Shown here piece by piece: positions 16,383-23,515 of a stretch of 64,000 nucleotides of DNA. The notes beneath the pieces are model-generated. The model was not told the DNA's origin. It made no database searches and worked only from the letters and a program-made list of their open reading frames with translations. The translations under genes and the position numbers were made by a program. Origin of the DNA: JARFQH01 sp963825595 (lineage in GTDB: Bacteria > Desulfobacterota > Desulfobacteria > Desulfobacterales > SG8-13); the NCBI GenBank assembly GCA_963825595.1, contig CAWGUE010000002.1, positions 1-64,000 of the forward strand, read 5' to 3'. Numbering within the stretch: position 1 is the stretch's first letter; each line of letters starts with the position of its first letter.

Positions 16383-16560
16383 AACGGCCTGGGTGACCAT
16401 TAAGTTTGCCCTTCTAATGGGCGTGAAACGTCTGATTAGTGGGGTAAACTTGCCGGGTCGACTCCGTGGTTATCGGGCGCAGACCGATGGCCATGGAGTT
16501 GACCCGGGAACCGGGCACCCCGGCCGTTGATCAGGCGCAGCACAGCGGAGCCTGATCAAT
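16383..16560 (-). repeat. Gene-less structured mini-cassette, copy 1 (most diverged)
   Basis: 178 bases with the same layout as the other six copies: a short terminal hairpin (TGATCAGG ... CCTGATCA), then an outer stem (GGCCGGGGTG with CACCCAGGCC) enclosing two inner arms. Differences include ACCATTAAG for the usual ACCGGCAAG and ATTGATC instead of GTTGATC at its 5' core, so the recombination triplet is mutated. Confidence 0.85.
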
Positions 16561-16686
16561 GGTGTGCTAACCAGCGGCGGCTTAAAGAGAAAAAACTTCT
16601 TGAAAGCTCAGAATGAAGTGGACTGCTAAGTTGGGAAAAATGCCACGGTATTAGCCGCCTGAGTTAAGCGCCTGGTTCTGTTTCTG
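16554..16686 (-). repeat. attC site of the BrnTA-like cassette
   Basis: The - strand begins GAAACAGAACC, the complement of this cassette's 5' end (GTTCTGTTTC), and has GGCGCTTAACTCAGGCGGC facing GCCGCCGCTGGTTAGC around a long loop. The final core is ATTGATC instead of GTTGATC. At about 130 bases it is the longest normal attC of the array. Confidence 0.7.
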
Positions 16687-16688
16687 TT

Positions 16689-16985
16689 CTATGATCTTGG
16701 GGTTAAAGAACCATTTAGATATTTATGAACAATGCTAGAAATAAGTGTTTGATATGGTATACCTTCTTCAATGGCCTTAATCTGAATTTGGTGGTAATCC
16801 TTTTGAGTAAGACGGAGATTTATACGTTTATCTTTTTTTAATGTATTTCGAGCGGCAGTTATTGCCTTTTCTTTTTCCTTGTCAAAATTTTTAACTGGCT
16901 GCCAATCATCACGCTCAATTGATTCCATCAAATCTTTTTCTTCCTGATCAATTGGCTTAAATGCCTTTTCACTTATTTTTTTCAT
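16689..16985 (-). CDS. BrnA/CopG-like antitoxin (integron cassette)
   Basis: 98 residues: an acidic N-terminus (EKAFKPIDQEEKDLMESIER, DDWQPV), typical of CopG-type antitoxins that pair with BrnT-family toxins, and a C-terminal ribbon-helix-helix (KDKRINLRLTQKDYHQIQIK, EGIPYQTLISSIVHKYLNGS). The RINLRLT strand and GIPYQTLI helix are standard for this group. It starts within the stop of the toxin gene (four-base overlap). It would neutralise the toxin and repress the shared promoter at 17261. Confidence 0.85.
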   Translation of the reverse strand: MKKISEKAFKPIDQEEKDLMESIERDDWQPVKNFDKEKEKAITAARNTLKKDKRINLRLTQKDYHQIQIKAIEEGIPYQTLISSIVHKYLNGSLTPRS

Positions 16986-17254
16986 TTTTCCTCCTTTAAG
17001 CCGTATCGTTTGGCGTATTTCCGGCTTGGGAAGGCTGTTTTTAGAAATATTTCATTATCATTTTCCACGTAAGGTACGATAATGGCGTAGTTATCAATTT
17101 CTAAAATATATAATTTCTGATTAGGTCGACTTGGATTTTCCTCAATTCCGATTATCTGTCCAGATTCAATCAAATAAGCTATTTCCTCGAAGGAAATCCC
17201 GCGCTCTTGTTTTAAAATTTCATTTTTTTGAGGATCCCAATTCAAATATTTCAT
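16982..17254 (-). CDS. BrnT-like ribonuclease toxin
   Basis: 90 residues: KYLNWDPQKNEILKQERGIS with FEEIAYLIESGQIIGIEENP, RPNQKLYILEIDNYAIIVPY and ETFLKTAFPSRKYAKRYGL-like C-terminus. The F-EEI helix, the strand pair and the final FPSRK-tail are those of the BrnT/DUF4258 toxin group. It is first in a two-gene toxin-antitoxin module behind a consensus promoter whose -10 is six bases from the ATG. The module sits in one integron cassette with its own attC. Confidence 0.8.
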   Translation of the reverse strand: MKYLNWDPQKNEILKQERGISFEEIAYLIESGQIIGIEENPSRPNQKLYILEIDNYAIIVPYVENDNEIFLKTAFPSRKYAKRYGLKEEK

Positions 17255-17260
17255 ATGGAT

Positions 17261-17289
17261 AATATATGCTATTGTCTGCCTTTTGTCAA
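17261..17289 (-). promoter_or_regulatory. Promoter of the BrnTA-like module
   Basis: On the - strand TTGACA (17284-17289) and TATATT (17261-17266) are 17 bases apart. ATCCAT separates the -10 from the ATG, so the transcript should start at or next to the start codon. An AT-rich dyad (ATATGG/ATATATGC) overlaps it. Confidence 0.75.
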
Positions 17290-17320
17290 TTTACGCCTCA
17301 GATGGTATGGATTGAAACAG

Positions 17321-17498
17321 AACGGCCGGGGTGACCGGCAAGTTTGCCCTTCTAATGGGCGTGAAACGTCTGATTAGTGGGGTAAACTTGCCGGGTCGAC
17401 TCCGTGGTTATCGGGCGCAGCCCGATGGCCATGGAGTCGATTCGGGAACCGGGCACCCCAGCCGTTGATCAGGTGGAGCGTAGCGGAGCCTGATCAAC
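17321..17498 (-). repeat. Gene-less structured mini-cassette, copy 2
   Basis: 178-base form. Its 5' end GTTGATCAGG is mirrored by CCTGATCAAC 15 bases later (its own R''), then GGCCGGGGTG pairs with the far end CACCCCGGCC. Two inner arms are present: one around GCCCGAT/ATCGGGC and one around AAGTTTACCCC/GGGCAAACTT. It lies directly 5' of the toxin-antitoxin cassette. Confidence 0.9.
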
Positions 17499-17554
17499 GC
17501 ACAAATCAGCGGCGCGACCTTGGCCGCGTCCGACTGCATTTGCTTGTTATGTGG
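17492..17554 (-). repeat. attC site of the antiporter cassette
   Basis: The - strand runs from CCACATAAC (R'', complement of the cassette's 5' end GTTATGTGGC) to GTTGATC (R'). AATGCAGTCGG and CCGCTGATTT are opposed with mismatches, and GACGCGGCC/GGTCGCGCC forms the stem top. Size about 60 bases. Confidence 0.85.
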
Positions 17555-17738
17555 CAAGTGAACATCGATCGAGTATAACCGCTAGTAGCTAAAAGCGGAC
17601 CCACAAATTTATTGCTTGAGCCGCGAACAACGGCCATGAAAGGACACCCAGATATACAGGTGCTATATAAGTATTCTGCATAAAAGCGCAGCTATGAATA
17701 CGAAGACTACCGAACACACAGCCTGATACTAGAAACGA

Positions 17739-18992
17739 TTACCCTGTCCCCAACCGTTCTTTATTACTGGCAAATTTCACTAATGGGCCAATTGTAAGCC
17801 CTTGTACAATAATCGAAAACGCCACCACAATATAAGTCACCGTAAGCAAAACATTCCGCACCTCACCGGGTGGTAGCGACAAAGCTAATGCCACCGAAAT
17901 ACCGCCACGCAAACCTCCCCATGTCAGTATCGTTACTACCATCGGGCTAAACTCGCGGTATCGACGCATAATACCGACAGCCACCCCCACAGAAACCAAC
18001 CTGGCAAGAAGAATTAACGGTATCATTAGAACACCAGCCCACAGATAAGCCTGCTGATAGCTGAGCACCAAAACCTCCATGCCAATCAACACAAACAAAA
18101 CCGCGTTTAAAACTTCATCCACCAGCACCCAAAAATTGTCCAGATGTTCACGGGTTTTATCAGACATCGCAAATTTACGCCCGTGATTGCCGATCAGTAA
18201 GCCTGCAACTACAATCGCAATCGGTGCCGAAATATGCAACCACTCAGCCAGGGTATAACCACCCATCGTTAGGGCCAGCGTCATGAGCACTTCCACTGTA
18301 TAATCGTCCACCTGCTTCAGCATCCAGTAAGCAAGGCTACCTATGCCAAACCCAAAAACCACGCCGCCGACAACTTCCTGAGCAAATAATCCAGCAATCG
18401 ATAATACCGTGACATCATGCTCACCGGTTGCAATACTCAACAGAACCACAAACACAACAACAGCAACACCATCGTTAAATAATGATTCACCCACAATCTT
18501 GGTTTCTAATGTTTTAGCTGCACCCGCCTGTTTAAGAATACCCAGCACAGCGATAGGATCAGTCGGCGAAACCAGGGCACCAAATAATAGACAATAGATG
18601 AGCGGAACCTCAAGGCCGAATAAACCAAAAACCCCATAAGCCATGAATCCAATTATAAAAGTAGCGCCCAGCACACCAACCGTCGCCAGAATAGTTATCA
18701 CCCAACGCTGCCTGGCAAGGTCGGCCAGGTTGACATGCAGCGCACCTGCAAATAGCAATAAACTCAACATGCCGTGTAACAAAGTCTCATCAAAATCTAT
18801 CGACGCGAGTAACACGGCCACATCCTCTTTTAAACCCAACGACAACGGGCCAAGTAGTAACAAGGCCAAAGATGCGAGCATAGCGATCAGCATCAAACCA
18901 ATAGCAGCGGGTAATTTAAGAAAGCGATAATTGATAAAACTGAAAACAGCAGAGAGAGAAATTAAAATGGCAAGAATGTGGAAAAGTTTCAT
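17739..18992 (-). CDS. Na+/H+ antiporter, CPA1/NhaP-like (large integron cassette)
   Basis: 417 residues with about 12 membrane segments. Diagnostic CPA1 blocks are present: LLLFAGALHVNLADL (FAGAL-H-N/V), the ALVSPTDPIAVLGIL motif with the conserved TDP, and SLFNDGVAVVVFVVLLS (FND/ND pair carrying the transport Asp). Later come GLLIGNHGR and LTWGGLRGGISVALAL-type end. The family exchanges Na+ or K+ for protons across the inner membrane. It lacks a cytoplasmic CNMP or TrkA tail. The cassette is bounded by cores at 19325-19332 and 17546-17554, making it over 1.7 kb, unusually large for an integron. About 340 bases separate its 5' core from the ATG. Confidence 0.9.
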   Translation of the reverse strand: MKLFHILAILISLSAVFSFINYRFLKLPAAIGLMLIAMLASLALLLLGPLSLGLKEDVAVLLASIDFDETLLHGMLSLLLFAGALHVNLADLARQRWVITILATVGVLGATFIIGFMAYGVFGLFGLEVPLIYCLLFGALVSPTDPIAVLGILKQAGAAKTLETKIVGESLFNDGVAVVVFVVLLSIATGEHDVTVLSIAGLFAQEVVGGVVFGFGIGSLAYWMLKQVDDYTVEVLMTLALTMGGYTLAEWLHISAPIAIVVAGLLIGNHGRKFAMSDKTREHLDNFWVLVDEVLNAVLFVLIGMEVLVLSYQQAYLWAGVLMIPLILLARLVSVGVAVGIMRRYREFSPMVVTILTWGGLRGGISVALALSLPPGEVRNVLLTVTYIVVAFSIIVQGLTIGPLVKFASNKERLGTG

Positions 18993-19329
18993 AAATAAAA
19001 TTAGTAAATATCAGTATTTTAATCAAATGACTACAGAACAATAGTGGTCGATTCCCGATTGTTTCATCTGAAGCATCGCATTTATTCCAGCTTGCCACAA
19101 GCTCTCGGTTTTGATCCCACTCTTTTTCTTTACTGATTGGGCAAGTAATTTGTCTTTGGCTTTGTTACACAAGATCGTATCCAAAAAAAAAACTAATTGT
19201 GACAGGTAACACAGATTAGCTGATTCTCAGAGTCCCGGTTGGGTCGTTGTCCGCCGCTAGTAGTCAGATTCTGAGGGTCTGCTTTAGGCCAGTTTAAAGT
19301 TGTTGGATTTTTCTGAATACGTGCCACAT
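18993..19329. other. Long leader of the antiporter cassette, no gene seen
   Basis: Within the cassette, between mini-cassette copy 3 and the antiporter ATG. It contains a dyad GATTCTCAGAGTC ... CAGATTCTGAGGGTC spaced by about 45 bases (near 19220-19280) and an A-rich run (19185-19193). It could hold the cassette's own promoter; I cannot identify one confidently. Confidence 0.4.
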
Positions 19330-19517
19330 AACGGCCGGAGTGACCGGCAAGTTTGCCCTTCTAATGGGCGTGAAACGTCTGGTTAGTGGGGTAAACTTGC
19401 CGCGTCGACTCCGTGGTTATCGGGCGTAGCGCAGCGCAGCCCGATGACCATGGGGTTGACACGGGCACCGGGCACCCCGGCCGTTGATCAGGTGGAGCGC
19501 AGCGGAGCCTGATCAAC
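19330..19517 (-). repeat. Gene-less structured mini-cassette, copy 3
   Basis: 188-base form, which has ten extra bases (GCGCTGCGCTACG) in the loop of one inner arm compared with copies 1, 2 and 7. Outer stem GGCCGGGGTG with CACTCCGGCC, so one stem base differs. It lies directly 5' of the antiporter cassette. Confidence 0.9.
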
Positions 19518-19570
19518 GTTGTCGCTCTGCGGCGAGGGAACCGAGTCCGCAGCAGTGGATAGCTTAGATG
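19511..19570 (-). repeat. attC site of the PH-like-protein cassette
   Basis: On the - strand it runs from ATCTAAG (R'', one base off AAC) to GTTGATC (R'), with CACTGCTGCGGACTCGG facing CCGCAGAGC. The R'' overlaps the stop codon of the gene at 19564, so the coding region runs right into the recombination site. Confidence 0.75.
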
Positions 19571-19935
19571 GCATTGTCTTTTGTTTCTTTTAAAATGTCG
19601 TTCAATTCAGAGATAATTCTCTCAATTTCATTGTTGCTTAGTGCAATAGAGAATCCTGAACTAAACAATTGGCTATCCTTTTTCCATATCACTTTAATAA
19701 TTTTACGTCCTGCCCCCCATTGCCCTGAATGCCATTTTCCAGTCTTGAAACCCAAGATTTCTTTGAAACTAATCTCGATTGGGGCATCGGTTAACTTTCG
19801 TAAAAATGTTATTGTGTCTTGACTGTATGAGAATGTGCCATTTCCTCTCGCTAACATTTTATCTTTTGTATAGCGTTTCCACCACTTTTCATTAATTTCA
19901 GTACCGTAGTACTTACCTGCTATTTCTTGAGACAT
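19564..19935 (-). CDS. Hypothetical protein, PH/GRAM-like (integron cassette)
   Basis: 123 residues: IAGKYYGTEINEKWWKRYTK, GTFSYSQDTITFLRKLTDAP, IEISFKEILGFKTGKWHSGQ, then KIIKVIWKKDSQLFSSGFSI and a C-terminal helix (NNEIERIISELNDILK). The repeated strands with IxFKEIxxFKTGKW and a final helix resemble bacterial PH-like (bPH/GRAM) domains that read lipids or partners, but I rate this as likely only. The cassette begins at the core after mini-cassette copy 4. No signal or membrane segments. A typical orphan cassette protein. Confidence 0.65.
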   Translation of the reverse strand: MSQEIAGKYYGTEINEKWWKRYTKDKMLARGNGTFSYSQDTITFLRKLTDAPIEISFKEILGFKTGKWHSGQWGAGRKIIKVIWKKDSQLFSSGFSIALSNNEIERIISELNDILKETKDNAI

Positions 19936-19960
19936 AAAGCCGTCCTTCGATAATTCATCT

Positions 19961-20150
19961 AACGGCCGGGGTGACCGGCAAGTTTGCCCTTCTAATGGGC
20001 GTGAAAAACGTCTGGTTAGTGGGGTAAACTTGCCGCGTCGACTCCGTGGTTATCGGGCGTAGCGCAGCGCAGCTTGATGACCATGGAGTTGGCACGGGCA
20101 CCGGGCACCCCGGCCGTTGATCAGGTGGAGCGCAGCGGAGCCTGATCAAC
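19961..20150 (-). repeat. Gene-less structured mini-cassette, copy 4
   Basis: 190-base form with the long loop and two extra bases (GTGAAAAACG instead of GTGAAACG). The arms and cores match the other copies. It lies directly 5' of the gene at 19564 and directly downstream of the attC interrupted by the first insertion element. Confidence 0.9.
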
Positions 20151-20192
20151 GGTTGAACTGTGCCGCCCGGCTTTATGGGTCGGCACCAGTGA
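20144..20192 (-). repeat. attC site interrupted by IS copy 1 (left part)
   Basis: On the - strand GGTGCCGACCC faces GGGCGGCAC and the site ends CGTTGATC. Its R'' half (GCATCTAAC) is on the other side of the element at 21856-21864. Joining the two restores a classical attC, so the element inserted one base beyond the AAC of R''. Confidence 0.75.
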
Positions 20193-20280
20193 TTTGATAC
20201 TAGTTATGGCCTTCCTCCAGATGAAGGGTATAATGGAAGTGAGAGCTTCTATTAATCCTTCACCCAAAGGAGGCCAACTG

Positions 20281-21324
20281 ATGAACTTCTACAAACAACA
20301 GCACAAGTATTACTGCGGTATCGACCTGCATGCTCGTAAAATGTACGTCTGTATTCTGGATCAAAAAGGTAAAACCAAAGTGCATCAGAACATCAATACA
20401 GATCCGGAACTATTCTTTGAGCTGATTTTTCCTTACCTTGAAGACGTTGTTGTCGGTGTTGAATGCGTATTTTGCTGGTACTGGGTCTCAGATTTCTGCG
20501 CTGAGCACAAAATACCTTTTGTGCTTGGTCATGCATTATACATGAAAGCCATCCATGGCGGCAAAACAAAAAATGATAAAATCGACTCTTATAAGATTGC
20601 CTTGTTGCTAAAGGGCGGTAACTTCCCTATCGCCTACCCATATCCAGCTAAATGGCGTGCTACCCGTGACCTGCTGCGCAGGCGCATGTATATCTCAAGG
20701 CGTTGTAATGAGCTGGTGGCTCACATCCAGAACACCAATACCCAGTACAACCTGCCAGCCTTTAGAAAAAAACTCTCTCGCAAGTACAACCATGACGGTG
20801 TCGCTGAGCGATTTGAGGACCCGCAGGCCAGAAAAAGCGTTCAGGTCGATTTGGAAGTAATCGAGTCATTAGACCTAATTCTAAAAAAGCTCGAGTGGCA
20901 TATTGAAAAGACCGCAAGGCAGCACGATTACCACACACTTTATCTGCTGAGATCTATCCCTGGAGTCGGTCCGATCTTGGCCAAGGTTATTTTGTATGAA
21001 GTTCATGATATCAACCGATTCCATGCCGTACAGAACTTTGCATCATATGCCCGCTTGATAAAGCCCGTTAAAGAGTCTGACGGTAAATGGGCGGGGCATT
21101 CCAATAAGAAAATCGGCAATCACCACCTAAAATGGGCCATCAAGGAGGCGGCGATTCTGATGTTAAGAGCATCGGGTGAGGCAAAATATTATGTGAGCAA
21201 GCTCACCAACAAATACAACAAAGGAAAAGCGCTTGGCATTTTTACCCATAAGCTGGGCCGGGCCATATACTATATGCTCAAAAATAAAGAGGCGTTCAAC
21301 ATGAACCGATTCTTTGCACAATAG
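20281..21324 (+). CDS. IS110-family DEDD transposase, copy 1
   Basis: 347 residues from the ATG preceded by AAAGGAGG. The N-terminal DEDD RuvC-like domain is seen in YYCGIDLHARKMYVCILD (first Asp), VVVGVECVFCWYW (Glu) and KTKNDKIDSYKIALLL (Asp pair). The C-terminal Tnp_20 domain has LLRSIPGVGPILAKVILYEV and the FASYARLIKP segment. This is a full-length transposase, normal for IS110/IS1111, and its frame is intact. These enzymes act with a guide (bridge) RNA in characterised relatives. The two copies are the same protein, which indicates recent transposition. Confidence 0.95.
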   Translation: MNFYKQQHKYYCGIDLHARKMYVCILDQKGKTKVHQNINTDPELFFELIFPYLEDVVVGVECVFCWYWVSDFCAEHKIPFVLGHALYMKAIHGGKTKNDKIDSYKIALLLKGGNFPIAYPYPAKWRATRDLLRRRMYISRRCNELVAHIQNTNTQYNLPAFRKKLSRKYNHDGVAERFEDPQARKSVQVDLEVIESLDLILKKLEWHIEKTARQHDYHTLYLLRSIPGVGPILAKVILYEVHDINRFHAVQNFASYARLIKPVKESDGKWAGHSNKKIGNHHLKWAIKEAAILMLRASGEAKYYVSKLTNKYNKGKALGIFTHKLGRAIYYMLKNKEAFNMNRFFAQ

Positions 21325-21855
21325 TTTGGGGCCTGGAAGGTGCTAGCTCGAAGTCTAACTGAGATCACATGGGTTGAACTAAATCTCTTGATTGACTGAA
21401 TGCAGCCCGACTGCCAACAAAGAATGGACATTATACCCGAAGCTTGTGCGATTTGATTGGCGGCACCTTCCGGTTCCAACCCAAATACAGATGCATTGTA
21501 AAACGATTATCGTGTTCTGCCCCTTGCCCGAGTGATACGCTAACTGGATGGGATATCAAAGCCCAAGCCGCTCGCTTTGACTACGCCGGGATAAGGGTAC
21601 CGAAATATATTCTGATGCTGCTCGATGGTAGCACGCTGATTGTCAAAGAGCTATTTGGACAATCGGTTAATCTCGATAAATGTTTGGTGCAGACGCGTTC
21701 CCTGAACGCTCTGACGCTCACGATTGAAGACCAAAGTCGGAACTAACGAGTCGTTTGCCAAGAAATCTGATTTAAAGACGGAAGATATTTTACTTATTTT
21801 GCCTTTTCCGATCTATAGGAGTAGTTTTTCTCTTGACAACCGAAGGCCATATAAA
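21325..21855 (+). ncRNA. Right-end non-coding part of the IS, candidate bridge RNA
   Basis: About 530 bases after the transposase, conserved between copies. GGAAGGTGC (21332-21345 area) can pair with GCACCTTCC about 130 bases later, giving a large stem with internal loops. In the IS1111 subgroup the guide RNA is encoded at this right end, whereas other IS110 elements use the left end; the left end here is only 88 bases. An open frame of 100 codons (21444-21746) lies in the same stretch, so a passenger gene cannot be excluded. RNA identity is inference. Confidence 0.4.
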
Positions 21856-21864
21856 GGTTAGATG

Positions 21865-22146
21865 CTATTTTAAATAATTATGCAAAATAGAACCAACAAA
21901 ATACCCACCAGGCAAAAAGAAAATGAAGATACCAATAAATGTTAACAAATATATTTTTTTATCTCTTGGTGTCATTTCATCAGCAATAGATGTGTAATCA
22001 AATTTGAATGCACCAATTAACATTCTCATGAGAAAGCCATCTTTCCTTACAGAATAATGATGTTGGATAGAGATGTTAACAAGAATGCAGGAAACCCACA
22101 TTATTGCACAAGTCATTAAGACAATATTTGTAATCAACTCAATCAT
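21865..22146 (-). CDS. Small hypothetical membrane protein (integron cassette)
   Basis: 93 residues with two hydrophobic segments: LITNIVLMTCAIMWVSCILV near the N-terminus and IYLLTFIGIFIFFLPGGYFV near the C-terminus, separated by a polar loop (SIQHHYSVRKDGFLMRMLIG, DEMTPRDKK). No family recognised. The gene's cassette starts at GTTAGATGC after mini-cassette copy 5, and its R'' GCATCTAAC lies just after the stop, where IS copy 1 has inserted. Confidence 0.6.
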   Translation of the reverse strand: MIELITNIVLMTCAIMWVSCILVNISIQHHYSVRKDGFLMRMLIGAFKFDYTSIADEMTPRDKKIYLLTFIGIFIFFLPGGYFVGSILHNYLK

Positions 22147-22162
22147 ATATTGTGTAGCATCT

Positions 22163-22350
22163 AACGGCCGGGGTGACCGGCAAGTTTGCCCTTCTAATGG
22201 GCGTGAAACGTCTGGTTAGTGGGGTAAACTTGCCGCGTCGACTCCGTGGTTATCGGGCGTAGCGCAGCGCAGCCCGATGACCATGGGGTTGACACGGGCA
22301 CCGGGCACCCCGGCCGTTGATCAGGTGGAGCGCAGCGGAGCCTGATCAAC
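22163..22350 (-). repeat. Gene-less structured mini-cassette, copy 5
   Basis: 188-base form, apparently the same as copy 6. It has the same terminal hairpin, outer stem and two inner arms. It lies directly 5' of the small membrane-protein cassette (21865-22146). Confidence 0.9.
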
Positions 22351-22448
22351 GGCCGCCTGTGAGCAGCGGCCTAAATATATGCCAATCTTGAACGGCCTCT
22401 ACGAAAAACCGCTATTTTCTCGCCGTCTGCTCAACTGGCTTGTTGGCT
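22344..22448 (-). repeat. attC site of the 130-residue-protein cassette
   Basis: On the - strand it runs from AGCCAAC (R'') to GTTGATC (R'). TTGAGCAGACGGCGAG faces CCGCTGCTCACAGG, and AATAGCGGTTTTTCG/GAACGGCC forms part of the top. ACAGCCAAC matches the complement of the cassette's 5' end GTTGGCTGT. Confidence 0.85.
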
Positions 22449-22462
22449 GTCGCTGTTGCATT

Positions 22463-22855
22463 TTATTCGTGGATTAAAAATGCGTCGTATTCCTCTTTGC
22501 CGTCAACCATACTAACCTCGACAGACTCTAACTCATCAAGTATATTTGCGAAGTCATCTGTTGAAAGCTTTGTTTTCCATCTTATATTATACCGCTTTCT
22601 CAATTCCTCTCTTTCGATTTTGATCTTGTCTATTTCCAGCAAGTTTTGTTCATGAACGAGGCGGGCAAGATTGAATGCTCTTTTAGAAGGAAGGCTGGCC
22701 TCACTTGAATGCCAACAGAAATCTTGATGTTCATCTGGATCATCTATATCAAACACCACTGTTCCGCTAACGCGATCTTCCTCAAATTTCAAAAATATCA
22801 ACTTTTTGGCACCCAATGCACCGAGAAACTCGATTAAAAAATCTTTTCGTGTCAT
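22463..22855 (-). CDS. Hypothetical protein (integron cassette)
   Basis: 130 residues from the ATG at 22855 (MTRKDFLIEFLGALGAKKLI). The body has strands with FLKFEEDRVSGTVVFDID and WHSSEASLPSKRAFNLARLV, then a charged helix (EIDKIKIEREELRKRYNIRW) and a final LDELESVEVSMVDG. No family recognised. An in-frame start 33 bases earlier lies before the cassette's recombination core and would be part of the preceding attC, so I chose the inner ATG. The cassette is bounded by perfect matching cores. Confidence 0.65.
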   Translation of the reverse strand: MTRKDFLIEFLGALGAKKLIFLKFEEDRVSGTVVFDIDDPDEHQDFCWHSSEASLPSKRAFNLARLVHEQNLLEIDKIKIEREELRKRYNIRWKTKLSTDDFANILDELESVEVSMVDGKEEYDAFLIHE

Positions 22856-22863
22856 TTCATTAC

Positions 22864-22955
22864 AGCCAACGTTTGAGCTGAGCAGCAAACGATCCGAATG
22901 ACGCTAACTCCAGATCCTTAAGTTGTCCCTGTCTGCTCCAGCGTATTGTTATAGC
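22864..22955 (-). repeat. attC site of the 124-residue-protein cassette
   Basis: The - strand starts GCTATAAC (R'', complement of the cassette's 5' end GTTATAGC) and ends GTTGGCT. CGCTGGAGCAGACAGG faces TTTGCTGCTCAGC with the usual bulges. No mini-cassette follows; the next gene cassette joins directly, so mini-cassettes are not obligatory. Confidence 0.85.
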
Positions 22956-23330
22956 TTATTTGGGACTTACTAAAGAGATCATGATTCGATTATATTTTCG
23001 TGCATATTCGAAAGCCAGCTTATTCAATTTACCATTTTCTTCATTAAACAAGGAATCACTTGTACCTACTATTGGATTTAAACCATACAGGTTTTCATAG
23101 TCTGAAACTTCACTCTCAGTGATTCCTGGAACAATAAGGGCATAGCCGTAAATAGCTCTTAATCTGTAATCCCCGTCATTGAAAGCCATTCTTGCATCTT
23201 GAATAGGATCGGCCTTAAGCAACCATGTTAATTGGGATGTTTCACTCTCTCCGGAAGTAGCGATTTTATAAGTGAAAACCATCAACACGATCAAACAGAC
23301 TGCTACATAAATCGGTTTCATTTGTATCAT
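22956..23330 (-). CDS. Hypothetical membrane-anchored protein (integron cassette)
   Basis: 124 residues: one N-terminal hydrophobic segment (PIYVAVCLIVLMVFTYKIAT) and a soluble domain beginning SETSQLTWLLKADPIQDARM, with DGDYRLRAIYGYALIVPGIT, ESEVSDYENLYGLNPIVGTS and LNKLAFEYARKYNRIMISLV. The short N-terminus and hydrophobic segment suggest export with a membrane anchor. No family recognised. Its cassette joins the split attC at 23333 directly, without a mini-cassette. A second ATG three codons in (MKPIYV) is an equally good start. Confidence 0.6.
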   Translation of the reverse strand: MIQMKPIYVAVCLIVLMVFTYKIATSGESETSQLTWLLKADPIQDARMAFNDGDYRLRAIYGYALIVPGITESEVSDYENLYGLNPIVGTSDSLFNEENGKLNKLAFEYARKYNRIMISLVSPK

Positions 23331-23332
23331 AA

Positions 23333-23427
23333 GCTATAACGTTGAGCGTGAGCAGCGGCCCATATACTTTTCGAGTTGGCGTGGCCTTTGCGAAAAACCG
23401 CGGACTTCACGCCGTCTGCTCCACGCT
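23333..23427 (-). repeat. attC site interrupted by IS copy 2 (left part)
   Basis: On the - strand AAGCGTGGAGCAGACGGCG faces GCCGCTGCTCACGCTC with a loop between, ending CAACGTTATAGC. Its R'' half (TTCCAAC) is at 25091-25097 beyond the element. Joined, they form a complete attC for the cassette of the gene at 25106. Confidence 0.8.
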
Positions 23428-23515
23428 TTTGATACTAGTTATGGCCTTCCTCCAGATGAAGGGTATAATGGAAGTGAGAGCTTCTATTAATCCTTCACCC
23501 AAAGGAGGCCAACTG

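Larger units (their letters stand above)
20193..21855 (+). mobile_element. IS110/IS1111-type insertion sequence, copy 1
   Basis: 1663 bases, identical in length to copy 2 at 23428-25090 and apparently identical in sequence. Limits are set by comparing the two copies: both start TTTGATACTAG and end GGCCATATAAA. No terminal inverted repeats or target duplication are evident, as usual for IS110-type elements. It carries one DEDD transposase and a long right-hand non-coding part. Both copies interrupt an attC next to the R'' core. Confidence 0.9.
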
